Source: DAOTYH01 sp034435015 (GTDB taxonomy: Bacteria; Chloroflexota; Anaerolineae; Aggregatilineales; UBA3940). From it: a stretch of 27,541 nt of DNA. Both the position numbers and the translations under genes were made by a program. Location: assembly GCA_034435015.1 (NCBI GenBank), contig DAOTYH010000064.1, positions 1-27,541 on the forward strand, given 5' to 3'. Numbering within the stretch: position 1 is the stretch's first letter; each line of letters opens with the position of its first letter. Shown one piece after another: positions 1 through 7,344 of this stretch. The notes under the pieces were generated by a model, which searched no databases, had not been told where the DNA came from, and saw nothing but the letters and a program-made list of their open reading frames with translations.

Positions 1-187
1 GCTGTTTCCCTCTTCGTCTTTTGCTGGAACCAACGCCAACTTCACAAACAGCGCTTCCCTGCTTATCCTACCTGCCTTATTGATTTTGTGGCTCCAGCTT
101 TTTAGCCACTCCCTACTCAGCATGCAACCTGCGCCCGCAAGATGCGTACTAAATGACAGAAAGACGAGTACAAACGGGGTTGAGCCT

Positions 188-628
188 ATGCCTGAACAGA
201 GGAAGTTCTACCGCAGTCGCAGTAATCGGGTGATGGCCGGCATCTGCAGCGGGCTGGCCCATTATTTCGACATTGATCCCCTGCTGGTGCGGCTGGTTTT
301 CGTGGCGCTGGCTCTGGTGAACGGGCTGGGATTTCTGATCTACCTGATCATGTGGATCATTGTCCCGGATGAAACCAGCCAAGGGCTAAGCGGAGAGGAC
401 ATCGTTCAGGCCAACCTGCAGGATATGAGCGAGCAGGCCAAGCGGATCGGACGTACCCTCACAACAAGTACACAGGGGCGGACTATCGTGGGGGCGGCCC
501 TCGTCGCATTGGGAGGGCTGTTCCTGCTCCAACAAATCATGCCCGACTTCCACATGGGACTGCTCTGGCCGATTGCCCTGATCGCAGTGGGCGTTTATAT
601 CATCATAATGTGGCAGAAAGGGCACTGA
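188..628 (+). CDS. PspC-domain membrane protein
   Basis: 146-residue protein if started at ATG 188. The frame is open back to the window start, but the PspC domain begins right after this ATG. Residues about 4-62 form a PspC domain: a basic YRSRSNR stretch, the VMAGICSGLAHYFDIDP motif, then a hydrophobic hairpin ending WIIVPDE. After a charged linker, a second hydrophobic pair (about 95-142) resembles the LiaI/LiaF-type transmembrane module. PspC proteins are inner-membrane sensors or effectors of envelope stress; that role is family knowledge, not shown here. The gene ends 3 nt before the LiaF-like gene, so the two are surely cotranscribed. No strong Shine-Dalgarno is visible (GGGG about 12 nt upstream). 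Domain call is firm; start is likely but not certain. Confidence 0.85.
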   Translation: MPEQRKFYRSRSNRVMAGICSGLAHYFDIDPLLVRLVFVALALVNGLGFLIYLIMWIIVPDETSQGLSGEDIVQANLQDMSEQAKRIGRTLTTSTQGRTIVGAALVALGGLFLLQQIMPDFHMGLLWPIALIAVGVYIIIMWQKGH

Positions 629-631
629 GTT

Positions 632-1594
632 ATGTCAGAGGAGCGTCATACGGTTCAGGAAACACACCCCCGCCGGCGGGGCAGTCCCGGCGTTGTGTGG
701 GCGATCATTCTGATTGTGGTTGGGGCGGCATTCCTGCTTAACAATCTAGGTGTCATTGCTGTTGACTGGACGAGGCTGTGGGTATATTGGCCGATCATCC
801 TCATCCTGATCGGGGTGGACCTTCTCATTGGGCGGCGCTCCCTGCTGGGCGGGCTGGTGACAGCCGTCACAGCGCTGGCAGTGGTCGCGGGTATTATCTG
901 GCTGGTAGGGGTCATGAATACCGACCCGCTTCGCCCTCAAAGCACCGCCCCAAACACCACTTCCATCTCTCAGGAGCTGGGCGAGGTCAGCCAGCTCAAC
1001 GTCCAACTGCAATTGGCCGCCGCCGAGGCACATGTGAACGGGCTTTCTGACAGCCAGTACGCGGTGCAGGGTGACTACAGCACCAACACCAACCTCGGCG
1101 TGACGGTCGAGTACAGGATAACAGGGGACACGGGTTACCTGATAATCCGGCAGGGCGGCGAAAATCAGGACAACAGCGCCGTTCTCTTTGGTCAGGAGAT
1201 CGCTGCACAGATGAATCTGGGCCTGCCCAGCGGCATTCCCATTGATCTGAAGGTGGAAATGGGGGCCGGCGAGGCAACCCTCGATCTGAGCGGCCTGGAC
1301 ATTCGCTCGGTGTCTTTGGCCGGCGGTGCGGGCAGTCTGAACGTCACACTGCCTGCTCAGGGGCGCTTCCCGGTTGAGGTATCAACGGGTGTGGGCGAGA
1401 TCATCATCCGTGTGCCGCGCAGTCTGGAGGCACGCCTGTCCAGCCAGGGCATGCTGTCGAGCCTGGATGTCCCCAGCCGTTTTGAGCATCTCGGCGACCG
1501 GACATGGCAGACGGCAGGCTATACCGAAGCCGCTGACCGGGCTGAGATCACCATTAATCAGGCCATCGGCAGTGTGGAGATCGTGGACAGTTAA
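632..1594 (+). CDS. LiaF-like membrane protein with toast-rack C-terminal domain
   Basis: 320 residues. The N-terminal 20 residues are charged. Three hydrophobic segments follow (about 21-40, 48-66, 72-94); the first two have the pattern of the LiaF/LiaI transmembrane domain (GVVWAIILIVVGAAFLLNN, then WPIILILIGVDLLIGRR). Residues about 110-320 are extracytoplasmic, Gly/Ser/Thr and beta-strand rich, with the repeating pattern of DUF4097/LiaF C-terminal 'toast-rack' folds (GAGEATLDLSGL, GGAGSLNVTLP, GVGEIIIRVP). LiaF proteins in Firmicutes restrain a LiaRS-type cell-envelope stress response; no LiaS/LiaR pair is in this window. It starts 3 nt after the PspC gene and is followed by a terminator at 1622-1657, so the pair forms a closed transcription unit. 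Confidence 0.82.
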   Translation: MSEERHTVQETHPRRRGSPGVVWAIILIVVGAAFLLNNLGVIAVDWTRLWVYWPIILILIGVDLLIGRRSLLGGLVTAVTALAVVAGIIWLVGVMNTDPLRPQSTAPNTTSISQELGEVSQLNVQLQLAAAEAHVNGLSDSQYAVQGDYSTNTNLGVTVEYRITGDTGYLIIRQGGENQDNSAVLFGQEIAAQMNLGLPSGIPIDLKVEMGAGEATLDLSGLDIRSVSLAGGAGSLNVTLPAQGRFPVEVSTGVGEIIIRVPRSLEARLSSQGMLSSLDVPSRFEHLGDRTWQTAGYTEAADRAEITINQAIGSVEIVDS

Positions 1595-1621
1595 TAGACA
1601 GCCGTCACAGCAGGCGGAATC

Positions 1622-1657
1622 AAAAGGGGCACAGCGTTTACTGCTGTGTCCCTTTTT
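1622..1657. terminator. Rho-independent terminator, probably bidirectional
   Basis: A-run, then GGGGCACAGC, a short loop, GCTGTGTCCC and a T-run. The stem is about 10 bp plus A:T extension, with one mismatch or bulge. It sits between the end of the LiaF-like gene (+) and the end of the small membrane protein (-), so it can serve both converging units. Confidence 0.85.
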
Positions 1658-1679
1658 GATATGCCTTACCTCGCCGGCC

Positions 1680-1961
1680 TTACTTCTCTGTGCCGATGAC
1701 CGTGATCGAGTCGCTGGAGGCAGGGGGATGACGCCGCCCGTACAGCAACCAGAAGGCCAGGTTGAGACCCAGCGCAATCAGGCCGGCGATGAGGGTTGTG
1801 CGTGTCTCCCCTCGATAAACAGCCCAGCGCCAAACGAGATAGGCCGTCGGGGCAAGCAGGACTAGAGCCGTCAGCCACAGCCTTCGCCGCTCGGTGCGCT
1901 GAAAGGCCAGCAGTACCAGACTGAACAGGACCGTCAGAACAACCAGATTACCCGTATTCAT
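1680..1961 (-). CDS. Small three-helix membrane protein, unknown
   Basis: 93 residues, no recognised family. Hydrophobic segments are at about 4-20, 28-47 and 56-74, each followed by basic residues (FQRTERRR, YGRRH), which suggests three membrane spans with cytoplasmic positive loops. The C-terminal tail of about 18 residues is polar. ATG 1961 has no clear Shine-Dalgarno. It lies 15 nt after the stop of the solute-binding protein gene on the same strand, so it is probably the distal gene of that transcript, ending at the 1622-1657 terminator. Coding status is supported by its clean membrane pattern and position; function is unknown. Confidence 0.6.
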   Translation of the reverse strand: MNTGNLVVLTVLFSLVLLAFQRTERRRLWLTALVLLAPTAYLVWRWAVYRGETRTTLIAGLIALGLNLAFWLLYGRRHPPASSDSITVIGTEK

Positions 1962-1976
1962 GGCAGTATTGTATCA

Positions 1977-3734
1977 TCAGCCAGGGCAGACCTGATCCAG
2001 CTGATCAGGCTGGACGATATACCATTGATGCATATTGCGGAAGCGGTCGCTGGGGTCAACCAGTATCTGAAGCTGGACACCCTGCACCTGACAGCTCACC
2101 GCATAATGATAGACCGGGTTGTAGAGCAGAATAGCGGCGCCCCGCTCCCAGAACCATTGCTGATAACTGCGGTAAAGCTCGGCACGGCGCACCCCGTTTG
2201 GGTCGCGGCGTGCGATCTCCAAGGCCTCGCTGATGTCACGGTCAACAAAGCCGCTGTAATTCTGCCCCTGCGCCGTCTGGGCCTCATGCCAGAAGGGGTA
2301 AGGGTCAGGATCAGCCAGACGGCCCTGACTGAACTCAACCAGCGCGGCGTCAAAACTACGGCCCTCGCCGTCGGAGGCTGGCGTCTGCAAGCGCTCCAGC
2401 AGGTCGGCGGCGCTGAGGGTCTGAAGGGTCACATTCACCCCCAGTGCCCGCCACTGCTGGACGACTGCCTGCCCAAGCTGACGGTCAGAGGCACGGTCGG
2501 CAACCAGCAGGGTGAAAGCCAGCGGTGTGCCTTCTTTGGCCCTCACACTGCCGGATAGAGTCCAGCCGGCCTCATCAAGCGCCTGAGCCGCCGCATTGAC
2601 ATCATAGGGAGTCGGCGTAATCAGCGGGTTGAAGGCCCATGTGCCCGGCAGGATAGTCGAGTCGGCTACAAGCGCCTGACGGTCAAAGAAATCGTCAACT
2701 AGAGCCTGCCGATCCAGCGCCGCCGCCAGCGCAACCCGGACTGCCTCATCCTGAAAGAAGGGGAGACGGGCAGGGGCCTGCTGGTTGAAGATGATCGCCG
2801 CGTAGATCGGCAGACGGGCGGTATAGATGTTCAGTTCCGGGCTGGCGAAAGCCGCCTCAAGCTGGGTGGGGGTGAGACCGCCAAGAGCCTGAGCATCAGG
2901 GCCAAGCGCACGAAAGGCTAGATTAGCATCCGGATAGAAGCGCAGATCAACAGCGCTCAACTGGATGCGGCGGGATGGATCGTAAAAGGAAGAGTGCGGC
3001 TCTAGATGGACTACCGTGACGCCGTCGGCCTGCTCCATAGAGACCCATCTCATGCGCCCTGTCCCCACCGGCGCCAGATTGAACGGGTCTGACGGCAGGT
3101 CAGCCGGATTGATCCCCCCCAGCAGATGAGCCGGCAGGATGCCAATGCCGGCATACTCAGGAAAGGCCGCCAGCGGCTGTGTCAGGACAAAACGCACCGT
3201 AAGGTCATCCACGATGTAGGTCTCGACTGTCCGCCAGAAAGCCCCCAGATCAGCCGGGCCGGGGAAGTCAGGGTCACGCAGGAGGCTCATCGTGAAGGCG
3301 ACATCCTCAGCGGTGAAAGGCGTGCCGTCGTGCCACTGGATTCCAGAACGCAGGTGAAAGGTATAAGTCAAGCCGTCGTCGGTGACATCCCAGCTTACAG
3401 CCAGATCGGGTATTGGTTGCCCGAACTCGTCTATCCGCACCAGACCCGAAAAGATCAGGGCAACCAGGTCGCGGTCGGCCTGCGATACAGCCAGCAGAGG
3501 GTTCACCAGCAGGGGCTTCCCTATGACGGCCTCTGTATAGGTCTGGGTCTCAGAAAACTCAAAGCGGGGCGGCTGTGCCTGCTCCCTGCCAGTGCGGGAG
3601 AAGACAAAGAACAACACAGCACCGATGATCAGCAGAAGCCCCACCCCCAGCAGGATCAACTGCCAGCGCACACGGCCTGCTGGAGAGGGAGGAACGGCTT
3701 CTTCTTTGAGATTCAAAGGGGATTGTCCGCTCAT
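1977..3734 (-). CDS. Extracellular solute-binding protein, family 5 (peptide/nickel type), membrane-anchored
   Basis: 585 residues. A cytoplasmic tail (1-23) is followed by one transmembrane segment (about 25-46) and no lipobox, so the protein is anchored by an uncleaved helix rather than a lipid. From about 65 on it matches SBP_bac_5: NPLLAVSQADRDLVALIFSGLV, then LAVSWDVTDDGLTYTFHLRSG, then WHDGTPFTAEDVAFTMSLL, the hallmark region. Such proteins bind oligopeptides, nickel or similar ligands for ABC importers. No permease or ATPase gene is adjacent, so the partner must be elsewhere or it acts as an independent sensor. Length is usual for the family. ATG 3734 has only a weak GAGG close upstream. 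The likely cotranscribed neighbour is the small membrane protein downstream. Confidence 0.9.
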   Translation of the reverse strand: MSGQSPLNLKEEAVPPSPAGRVRWQLILLGVGLLLIIGAVLFFVFSRTGREQAQPPRFEFSETQTYTEAVIGKPLLVNPLLAVSQADRDLVALIFSGLVRIDEFGQPIPDLAVSWDVTDDGLTYTFHLRSGIQWHDGTPFTAEDVAFTMSLLRDPDFPGPADLGAFWRTVETYIVDDLTVRFVLTQPLAAFPEYAGIGILPAHLLGGINPADLPSDPFNLAPVGTGRMRWVSMEQADGVTVVHLEPHSSFYDPSRRIQLSAVDLRFYPDANLAFRALGPDAQALGGLTPTQLEAAFASPELNIYTARLPIYAAIIFNQQAPARLPFFQDEAVRVALAAALDRQALVDDFFDRQALVADSTILPGTWAFNPLITPTPYDVNAAAQALDEAGWTLSGSVRAKEGTPLAFTLLVADRASDRQLGQAVVQQWRALGVNVTLQTLSAADLLERLQTPASDGEGRSFDAALVEFSQGRLADPDPYPFWHEAQTAQGQNYSGFVDRDISEALEIARRDPNGVRRAELYRSYQQWFWERGAAILLYNPVYHYAVSCQVQGVQLQILVDPSDRFRNMHQWYIVQPDQLDQVCPG

Positions 3735-3835
3735 TGCCTCGCTGGGTCCCTTAATAAGCTAGAAAGGGGCGTTTCATGGAATGATAAAACACCCCACCCC
3801 CTTCAGGCTAGAGCCTGTTGAATTGCAGGTCGGCT

Positions 3836-4066
3836 TTAGAGGCTCAACACGAAGACTTTGACGAGGACGAGGACGAAGAAGGCAACGGCCAGACCGATAG
3901 TCACCTGAAAAAGTGTTTTCTCAAGGCCGCGGCGGGTTTTATACTGACTGCCGATTGACTCGCCCCCGATCAAACTGCCCAGACCGCCGCCCCGGCTTTG
4001 CAGAAGAATAGCGGCTGTCAGGGCCACAGAGAGGATGATCAGCGCGATATTAAAGTATGTCTGCAC
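3836..4066 (-). CDS. secG: Preprotein translocase subunit SecG
   Basis: 76 residues, normal SecG size. Two transmembrane helices (about 4-22 and 53-73) flank the conserved loop ILLQSRGGGLGSLIGG, the signature of SecG, followed by the usual short basic segment (TRRGLEK). SecG is the small auxiliary subunit of the SecYEG protein-conducting channel. The start codon is GTG at 4066, with a GGGGA about 9 nt upstream. A near-consensus promoter lies 41-69 bp upstream, so secG is transcribed on its own, separated from tRNA-Ala by the terminator at 4235-4267. No convincing terminator is seen downstream; the 101-bp gap to the solute-binding protein gene leaves read-through possible. Confidence 0.93.
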   Translation of the reverse strand: MQTYFNIALIILSVALTAAILLQSRGGGLGSLIGGESIGSQYKTRRGLEKTLFQVTIGLAVAFFVLVLVKVFVLSL

Positions 4067-4106
4067 TTTGTCTATCCCCGATTTAGTAAATTACCAGCGG
4101 GCATCC

Positions 4107-4135
4107 ATTATAGCGCAGGGAAAGGGTGCTATCAA
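4107..4135 (-). promoter_or_regulatory. Promoter for secG
   Basis: On the minus strand: TTGATA (4130-4135), a 17-nt spacer, TATAAT (4107-4112). This is an excellent vegetative-sigma match. Transcription would start near 4100, about 35 nt before the GTG start of secG. Confidence 0.8.
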
Positions 4136-4234
4136 TCCGGGGGAGGCCGGCACAAGGCTTGTCAACATCCACGCCGCACCGCCAGCCAAAAACTCCCCTC
4201 CACCGCCCTTCCGAGCCGGCCAGTTCCCTGTCGG

Positions 4235-4267
4235 AAAAAAGGCGCTCAGCCCTGAAAGGATGAGCGC
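4235..4267 (-). terminator. Rho-independent terminator of tRNA-Ala
   Basis: On the minus strand: GCGCTCA (4261-4267), 12-nt loop, TGAGCGC (4242-4248), one C, then six T. It begins 17 nt after the tRNA 3' end, so the tRNA is a monocistronic unit. Confidence 0.85.
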
Positions 4268-4283
4268 GGAACAGATACTCAGG

Positions 4284-4356
4284 TGGACCCAAAGGGACTC
4301 GAACCCTTGACCTCCACAATGCCATTGTGGCGCTCTCCCAGTTGAGCTATGGGCCC
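4284..4356 (-). tRNA. tRNA-Ala (GGC)
   Basis: 73-nt cloverleaf. Acceptor GGGCCCA pairs with TGGGTCC (one G:T). D stem GCTC/GAGC. Anticodon stem CCACA/TGTGG with loop ATGGCAT, giving anticodon GGC, which reads GCC/GCU Ala. Variable loop AGGTC; T stem AAGGG/CCCTT with loop TTCGAGT; discriminator A. CCA is not encoded (next bases are CCTG). Confidence 0.95.
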
Positions 4357-4450
4357 GTCTAGCTGTACAGGACAGCCACGAGAAATATTATGCCGCAGGC
4401 GGGCGGGCTTTGCAAGTTTTTGGGCTGTCCACAGCGATGCTCCCATGAGC

Positions 4451-5707
4451 CTAGCCAGCCGAGTCCGCCAGCCGCGCGGCTACCCACCTGATCACACGGG
4501 CGGCGACCTCTTCCTTGTGCATCAGGGGCAGTTCCTCGATGCCTTCATGGGTGATCAGAACGACGCGGTTTGTCTCGGCCATAAAGCCGGCATCTGCGGC
4601 GGTGATGTCGTTGGCAACGATCAGGTCGAGCTTTTTACGGATCAGCTTAGCCTGTGCATGGGTGATCAGGTCATGCGATTCTGCCGCAAAGCCGACAGTG
4701 ACCTTTGGGCGGCGGGGCTGATTGGAGACTTCCAGCAGAATGTCAGGGTTTTCCTCAAGCTCGATCCGGAGGGGGCTGTCGGCGCGGGTATCCTCCCCCT
4801 TCTTGATCTTGTGCTGTGCAGGCCGGGCTGGGCGAAAATCGCCTACCGCCGCGCACATGATCAGGGCGTCTGCCGGCCTCTCGCCAGCGGCATGAGCCAG
4901 CACGGCCTCCAGCATCTGCCGCGCCTCTTCGACCTCAACCCGCTGAACCCCGACGGGAGCCGGCAGGCTGACCGGCCCGGTGATCAGCGTCACCTGTGCG
5001 CCGTAGTCTACAGCCGCCTGAGCCAGCGCGAAGCCCTGTCTGCCGGACGAATAGTTGGAGATGAAACGCACCGGATCAAGCGGTTCGCGCGTCGGCCCTG
5101 CCGTGACAACCACATGCCGCCCCCGCAGAGGGCCTGTTGATCCGAGCACCCTGCGGCAGTGGCCGACAATCTCATCCGGCTCTAGGAAGCGCCCCAGCCC
5201 CTCCAGCCCGGAGGCCATCCGCCCCATAGCCGGCCCGGCAAAATGGACGCCGCGTGCGCGGAGCGTCTCAACATGCTGGCGGACAGCCGGGTTTTCATAC
5301 ATGCCGGCATCCATAGCGGGGGCGATCAGGATGGGGCAACGGGCCGCCAGCGCGGTCACGCTCAGCAGGTCGTCAGCCAAGCCGAGCGCGACCCGCGCGA
5401 TGGTCTGGGCTGTAGCGGGCGCGATCAGGAGCAGATCAGCCTGATGTGCCAGCCCGACATGGGCAATATGAGTTCCAAGGCCGCCGCCGGTCTCAGTCTG
5501 CCACATGCTCGTATAGACAGGCCGCCCCGTGAGTGCCTGAAAGGTCAGCGGCGTGATGAAGCGGACAGCGGCCTCCGTCATGATCACATCTACCTGCACG
5601 CCAGCCTGTGTCAGGCGGCTGGCCAGAGTAGCGGCTTTGTAGGCCGCAATTGAGCCGGTGACACCCAGAATAATCCGTTTGCCGGACAGGACAGTTTCTA
5701 CGTTCAT
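4451..5707 (-). CDS. coaBC: Bifunctional phosphopantothenoylcysteine decarboxylase / phosphopantothenate-cysteine ligase
   Basis: 418 residues, full length for CoaBC (Dfp). It makes phosphopantothenoylcysteine from phosphopantothenate plus cysteine, then decarboxylates it, in CoA synthesis. The N-terminal flavoprotein half (1-190) shows GVTGSIAAYKAA (15-26), the active-site His in AHVGLAHQADLLLIAPATA (H83), and the FMN/substrate motif PAMDAGMYENP (130-140). The CoaB half (about 195-418) shows VTAGPTREPLDPVRFISN, SSGRQGFALA and the KIKK motif (300-303). At the place where the E. coli decarboxylase half has its active-site Cys (ACGDIGPGRM), this protein reads ASGLEGLGRF, so Ser replaces Cys. 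The start ATG 5707 has GGGAGG about 11 nt upstream. It lies 27 nt after the methyltransferase gene and is probably in the same operon. Confidence 0.95.
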   Translation of the reverse strand: MNVETVLSGKRIILGVTGSIAAYKAATLASRLTQAGVQVDVIMTEAAVRFITPLTFQALTGRPVYTSMWQTETGGGLGTHIAHVGLAHQADLLLIAPATAQTIARVALGLADDLLSVTALAARCPILIAPAMDAGMYENPAVRQHVETLRARGVHFAGPAMGRMASGLEGLGRFLEPDEIVGHCRRVLGSTGPLRGRHVVVTAGPTREPLDPVRFISNYSSGRQGFALAQAAVDYGAQVTLITGPVSLPAPVGVQRVEVEEARQMLEAVLAHAAGERPADALIMCAAVGDFRPARPAQHKIKKGEDTRADSPLRIELEENPDILLEVSNQPRRPKVTVGFAAESHDLITHAQAKLIRKKLDLIVANDITAADAGFMAETNRVVLITHEGIEELPLMHKEEVAARVIRWVAARLADSAG

Positions 5708-5734
5708 GGATAAACGAGCCTCCCTCTTGCCCGC

Positions 5735-6337
5735 TTAGACAGCCCAGCCGCCCCTGCCGGCAGAGCCGGGCTTGCAGGCAACCAGACTGGACAGCTCACC
5801 CTCTTCATCATAGAGGATGATCTCATAATCGCTGAAAGCCTCCAGCAGTTCGCCCGGCGCAAGAAGATATTTGGGCGCAATATCAGGGCGGTTCTCAGCA
5901 CAGCGCCAGTTCAGCGAGGCATAGATCAGCAGTCCCCCCGGCCTGAGCGCGGCACGAATAGCAGGGAACATCTCCCGCGAGAGGAAGCGGATCACGCAGA
6001 TCAGGCTGAAACAGTCAGCCGGAGGGCGGAAGTGATCTAAGTCCGCCAGAACAAACAGCACAGCACTGCTCAGGCCGTGCTGACAGGCCGCCTCGCTGCC
6101 GCGCCGCAGAGCTGTCAGACTGCCATCTACCGCCACGACACGGTAACCTTGCCGGGCCAGCCAGAGGGCATTATGCCCAAGGCCGCAGGCTAGATCAAGC
6201 GCCAACGGATTTTCTCCAGCTCCCCCGCAGGCCGACGGCTGAGCATATTGAACAATAAGCGGAAACGGCTCGCGCTCACCCTGATAGTGAGGCTCTTGAT
6301 AGCGCCGGTCCCACCGCTGTCTGTCTTCACGAGTCAT
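5735..6337 (-). CDS. Class I SAM-dependent methyltransferase (TehB-like)
   Basis: 200 residues from ATG 6337. The start was chosen because protein similarity begins with MTREDRQRWDRRYQE, the usual N-terminus of small TehB-like methyltransferases, and because the ATG overlaps the last 11 nt of the kinase gene, typical of translational coupling. Motif I (SAM binding) is LALDLACGLGHNALWLA, followed by the acidic strand-2 end in YRVVAVDGS. Further motifs are VLFVLADLDHF and ALRPGGLLIYASLN. The fold and SAM use are clear; the substrate cannot be told (small molecules such as thiols, halides or oxyanions are typical for this group). It sits between the protein kinase and coaBC. Confidence 0.85.
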   Translation of the reverse strand: MTREDRQRWDRRYQEPHYQGEREPFPLIVQYAQPSACGGAGENPLALDLACGLGHNALWLARQGYRVVAVDGSLTALRRGSEAACQHGLSSAVLFVLADLDHFRPPADCFSLICVIRFLSREMFPAIRAALRPGGLLIYASLNWRCAENRPDIAPKYLLAPGELLEAFSDYEIILYDEEGELSSLVACKPGSAGRGGWAV

Positions 6338-7220
6338 AGCCGGCTTCATCCAGCCGAATCTGCCTGAGCGCCGCCAGCATCTCTGCCACACTTGAGAAGC
6401 GATCATCCGGGCGGGGGGCCAGCGCACGCATCACGACCGCCTCCAGCTCAGGCGGCACAAGCGGGTTAAGGCCCCGGATGGAGACAGTGTCAAAGGAGAA
6501 GGGCGGCTCAAGGCGCGGGTCTCGGCGAGTCAGCAGATGATGGAGCGTGGCCCCAAAGGCGTAAATGTCAATGGCAGGCGAAACCTGCCCCTCGTATTGC
6601 TCTGGTGCGGCGTAGCCGTCCGTGCCGAGCGGGTTATCGGTCTGCTGGTGTGGGAATATCCCTGCGATGCCAAAATCCACCAGCTTCACCTGCCCCTCTG
6701 AATCGATCATGATGTTTGAGGGCTTCAGGTCGCGGTAGATGATCGGCAGGGGCTGGCAGGTGTGCAGATAATTCAACACCTCGCCCAGTTCAACTGCCCA
6801 GCGGAGAATCTCCGCTACCGGTAGTTCACGCTCCGGGTCGCCCAAGATGTCTTCGAGGTCCTGACCTTCGATATAGTCCATGACCAGATACCCCCGGTCG
6901 TGCAACACGAAGCAGTCCCGCAGACGGGGGATAGCCGGGTGCTCGAACATGGCGAGCAGAAGCCCCTTGTCCATGAAGCGCTCTGCCGTCTCAGAGAGGG
7001 AGGAGCTGTCGGCGTCGTCTAGGAGGGTCTCCTTGACTGCCAGCCGGTCTAAGGGGGGGGTTGCCTCCCTGTCGAGCGCCTCATACAGCGCCCCCAGCCC
7101 GCCGACATGGCAAACACGCACGATGACATAGCGATCCAGCAGACAGTCGCCAGGGTTCAGGGGCGCGTGTGAAACAGGCGCAAGGCGGGTCCCCGCCTGC
7201 CGGGAACGCGGCTTTGGCAA
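6327..7220 (-). CDS. Serine/threonine protein kinase (PknB/Hanks type), soluble
   Basis: 297 residues with no membrane segment or sensor domain, so this is a bare cytoplasmic kinase. Key elements: Gly-rich loop VCHVGGLGALYEA (36-48), ATP-binding Lys in LAVKET (K63), catalytic loop IYRDLKPSNIMID (D164; Tyr replaces the usual His of HRD), VDFGIAG (D182) and the activation-segment end GYAAPEQY (203-210). All catalytic residues are present. The start is TTG at 7220: AGGAGG lies 8 nt upstream (7229-7234) and no ATG fits better. Its start and ribosome site lie inside the promoter of tRNA-Arg on the other strand. It overlaps the methyltransferase gene by 11 nt; the first gene of a kinase-methyltransferase-coaBC operon. 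Confidence 0.93.
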   Translation of the reverse strand: MPKPRSRQAGTRLAPVSHAPLNPGDCLLDRYVIVRVCHVGGLGALYEALDREATPPLDRLAVKETLLDDADSSSLSETAERFMDKGLLLAMFEHPAIPRLRDCFVLHDRGYLVMDYIEGQDLEDILGDPERELPVAEILRWAVELGEVLNYLHTCQPLPIIYRDLKPSNIMIDSEGQVKLVDFGIAGIFPHQQTDNPLGTDGYAAPEQYEGQVSPAIDIYAFGATLHHLLTRRDPRLEPPFSFDTVSIRGLNPLVPPELEAVVMRALAPRPDDRFSSVAEMLAALRQIRLDEAGYDS

Positions 7221-7242
7221 CCTCAGGACCTCCTGCTATAAT
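7214..7242 (+). promoter_or_regulatory. Promoter of tRNA-Arg, overlapping the kinase start
   Basis: TTGGCA (7214-7219), 17-nt spacer, TATAAT (7237-7242), with the tRNA starting 11 nt further on. The -35 box covers the complement of the kinase start codon and the spacer covers the kinase Shine-Dalgarno on the opposite strand. Confidence 0.85.
7229..7234 (-). promoter_or_regulatory. Ribosome binding site deciding the TTG start of the kinase
   Basis: AGGAGG on the minus strand, 8 nt before TTG 7220. A perfect Shine-Dalgarno at good spacing makes the non-ATG start convincing. Confidence 0.75.
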
Positions 7243-7252
7243 GAGGTGAAAT

Positions 7253-7325
7253 GCCCCTGTAGCTCAACGGACAGAGCGGCCGCCTCCTAAGCGGTAGGTT
7301 GAAGGTTCAATTCCTTCCTGGGGCA
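7253..7325 (+). tRNA. tRNA-Arg (CCT)
   Basis: 73-nt cloverleaf. Acceptor GCCCCTG with CTGGGGC, containing a T6:T67 mismatch. D stem GCTC/GAGC. Anticodon stem GCCGC/GCGGT with loop CTCCTAA, giving anticodon CCT (7286-7288), which reads AGG. T stem GAAGG/CCTTC with loop TTCAATT; discriminator A; no CCA encoded. No terminator hairpin is evident in the 19 nt before the converging gene's stop. Confidence 0.93.
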
Positions 7326-7344
7326 TTGATTGATTCATTGAGTA

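Noticed and set aside
2..187. Upstream extension of the PspC frame to the window edge, including a hydrophobic stretch
   Set aside because: PspC similarity starts at ATG 188. The extension has codon use unlike the neighbours and no ribosome site at the ATG at 80. Sequence left of the window would decide.
4349..5140. 263-codon plus-strand frame opposite coaBC
   Set aside because: It is the antisense shadow of a clear coaBC gene and shows no family pattern.
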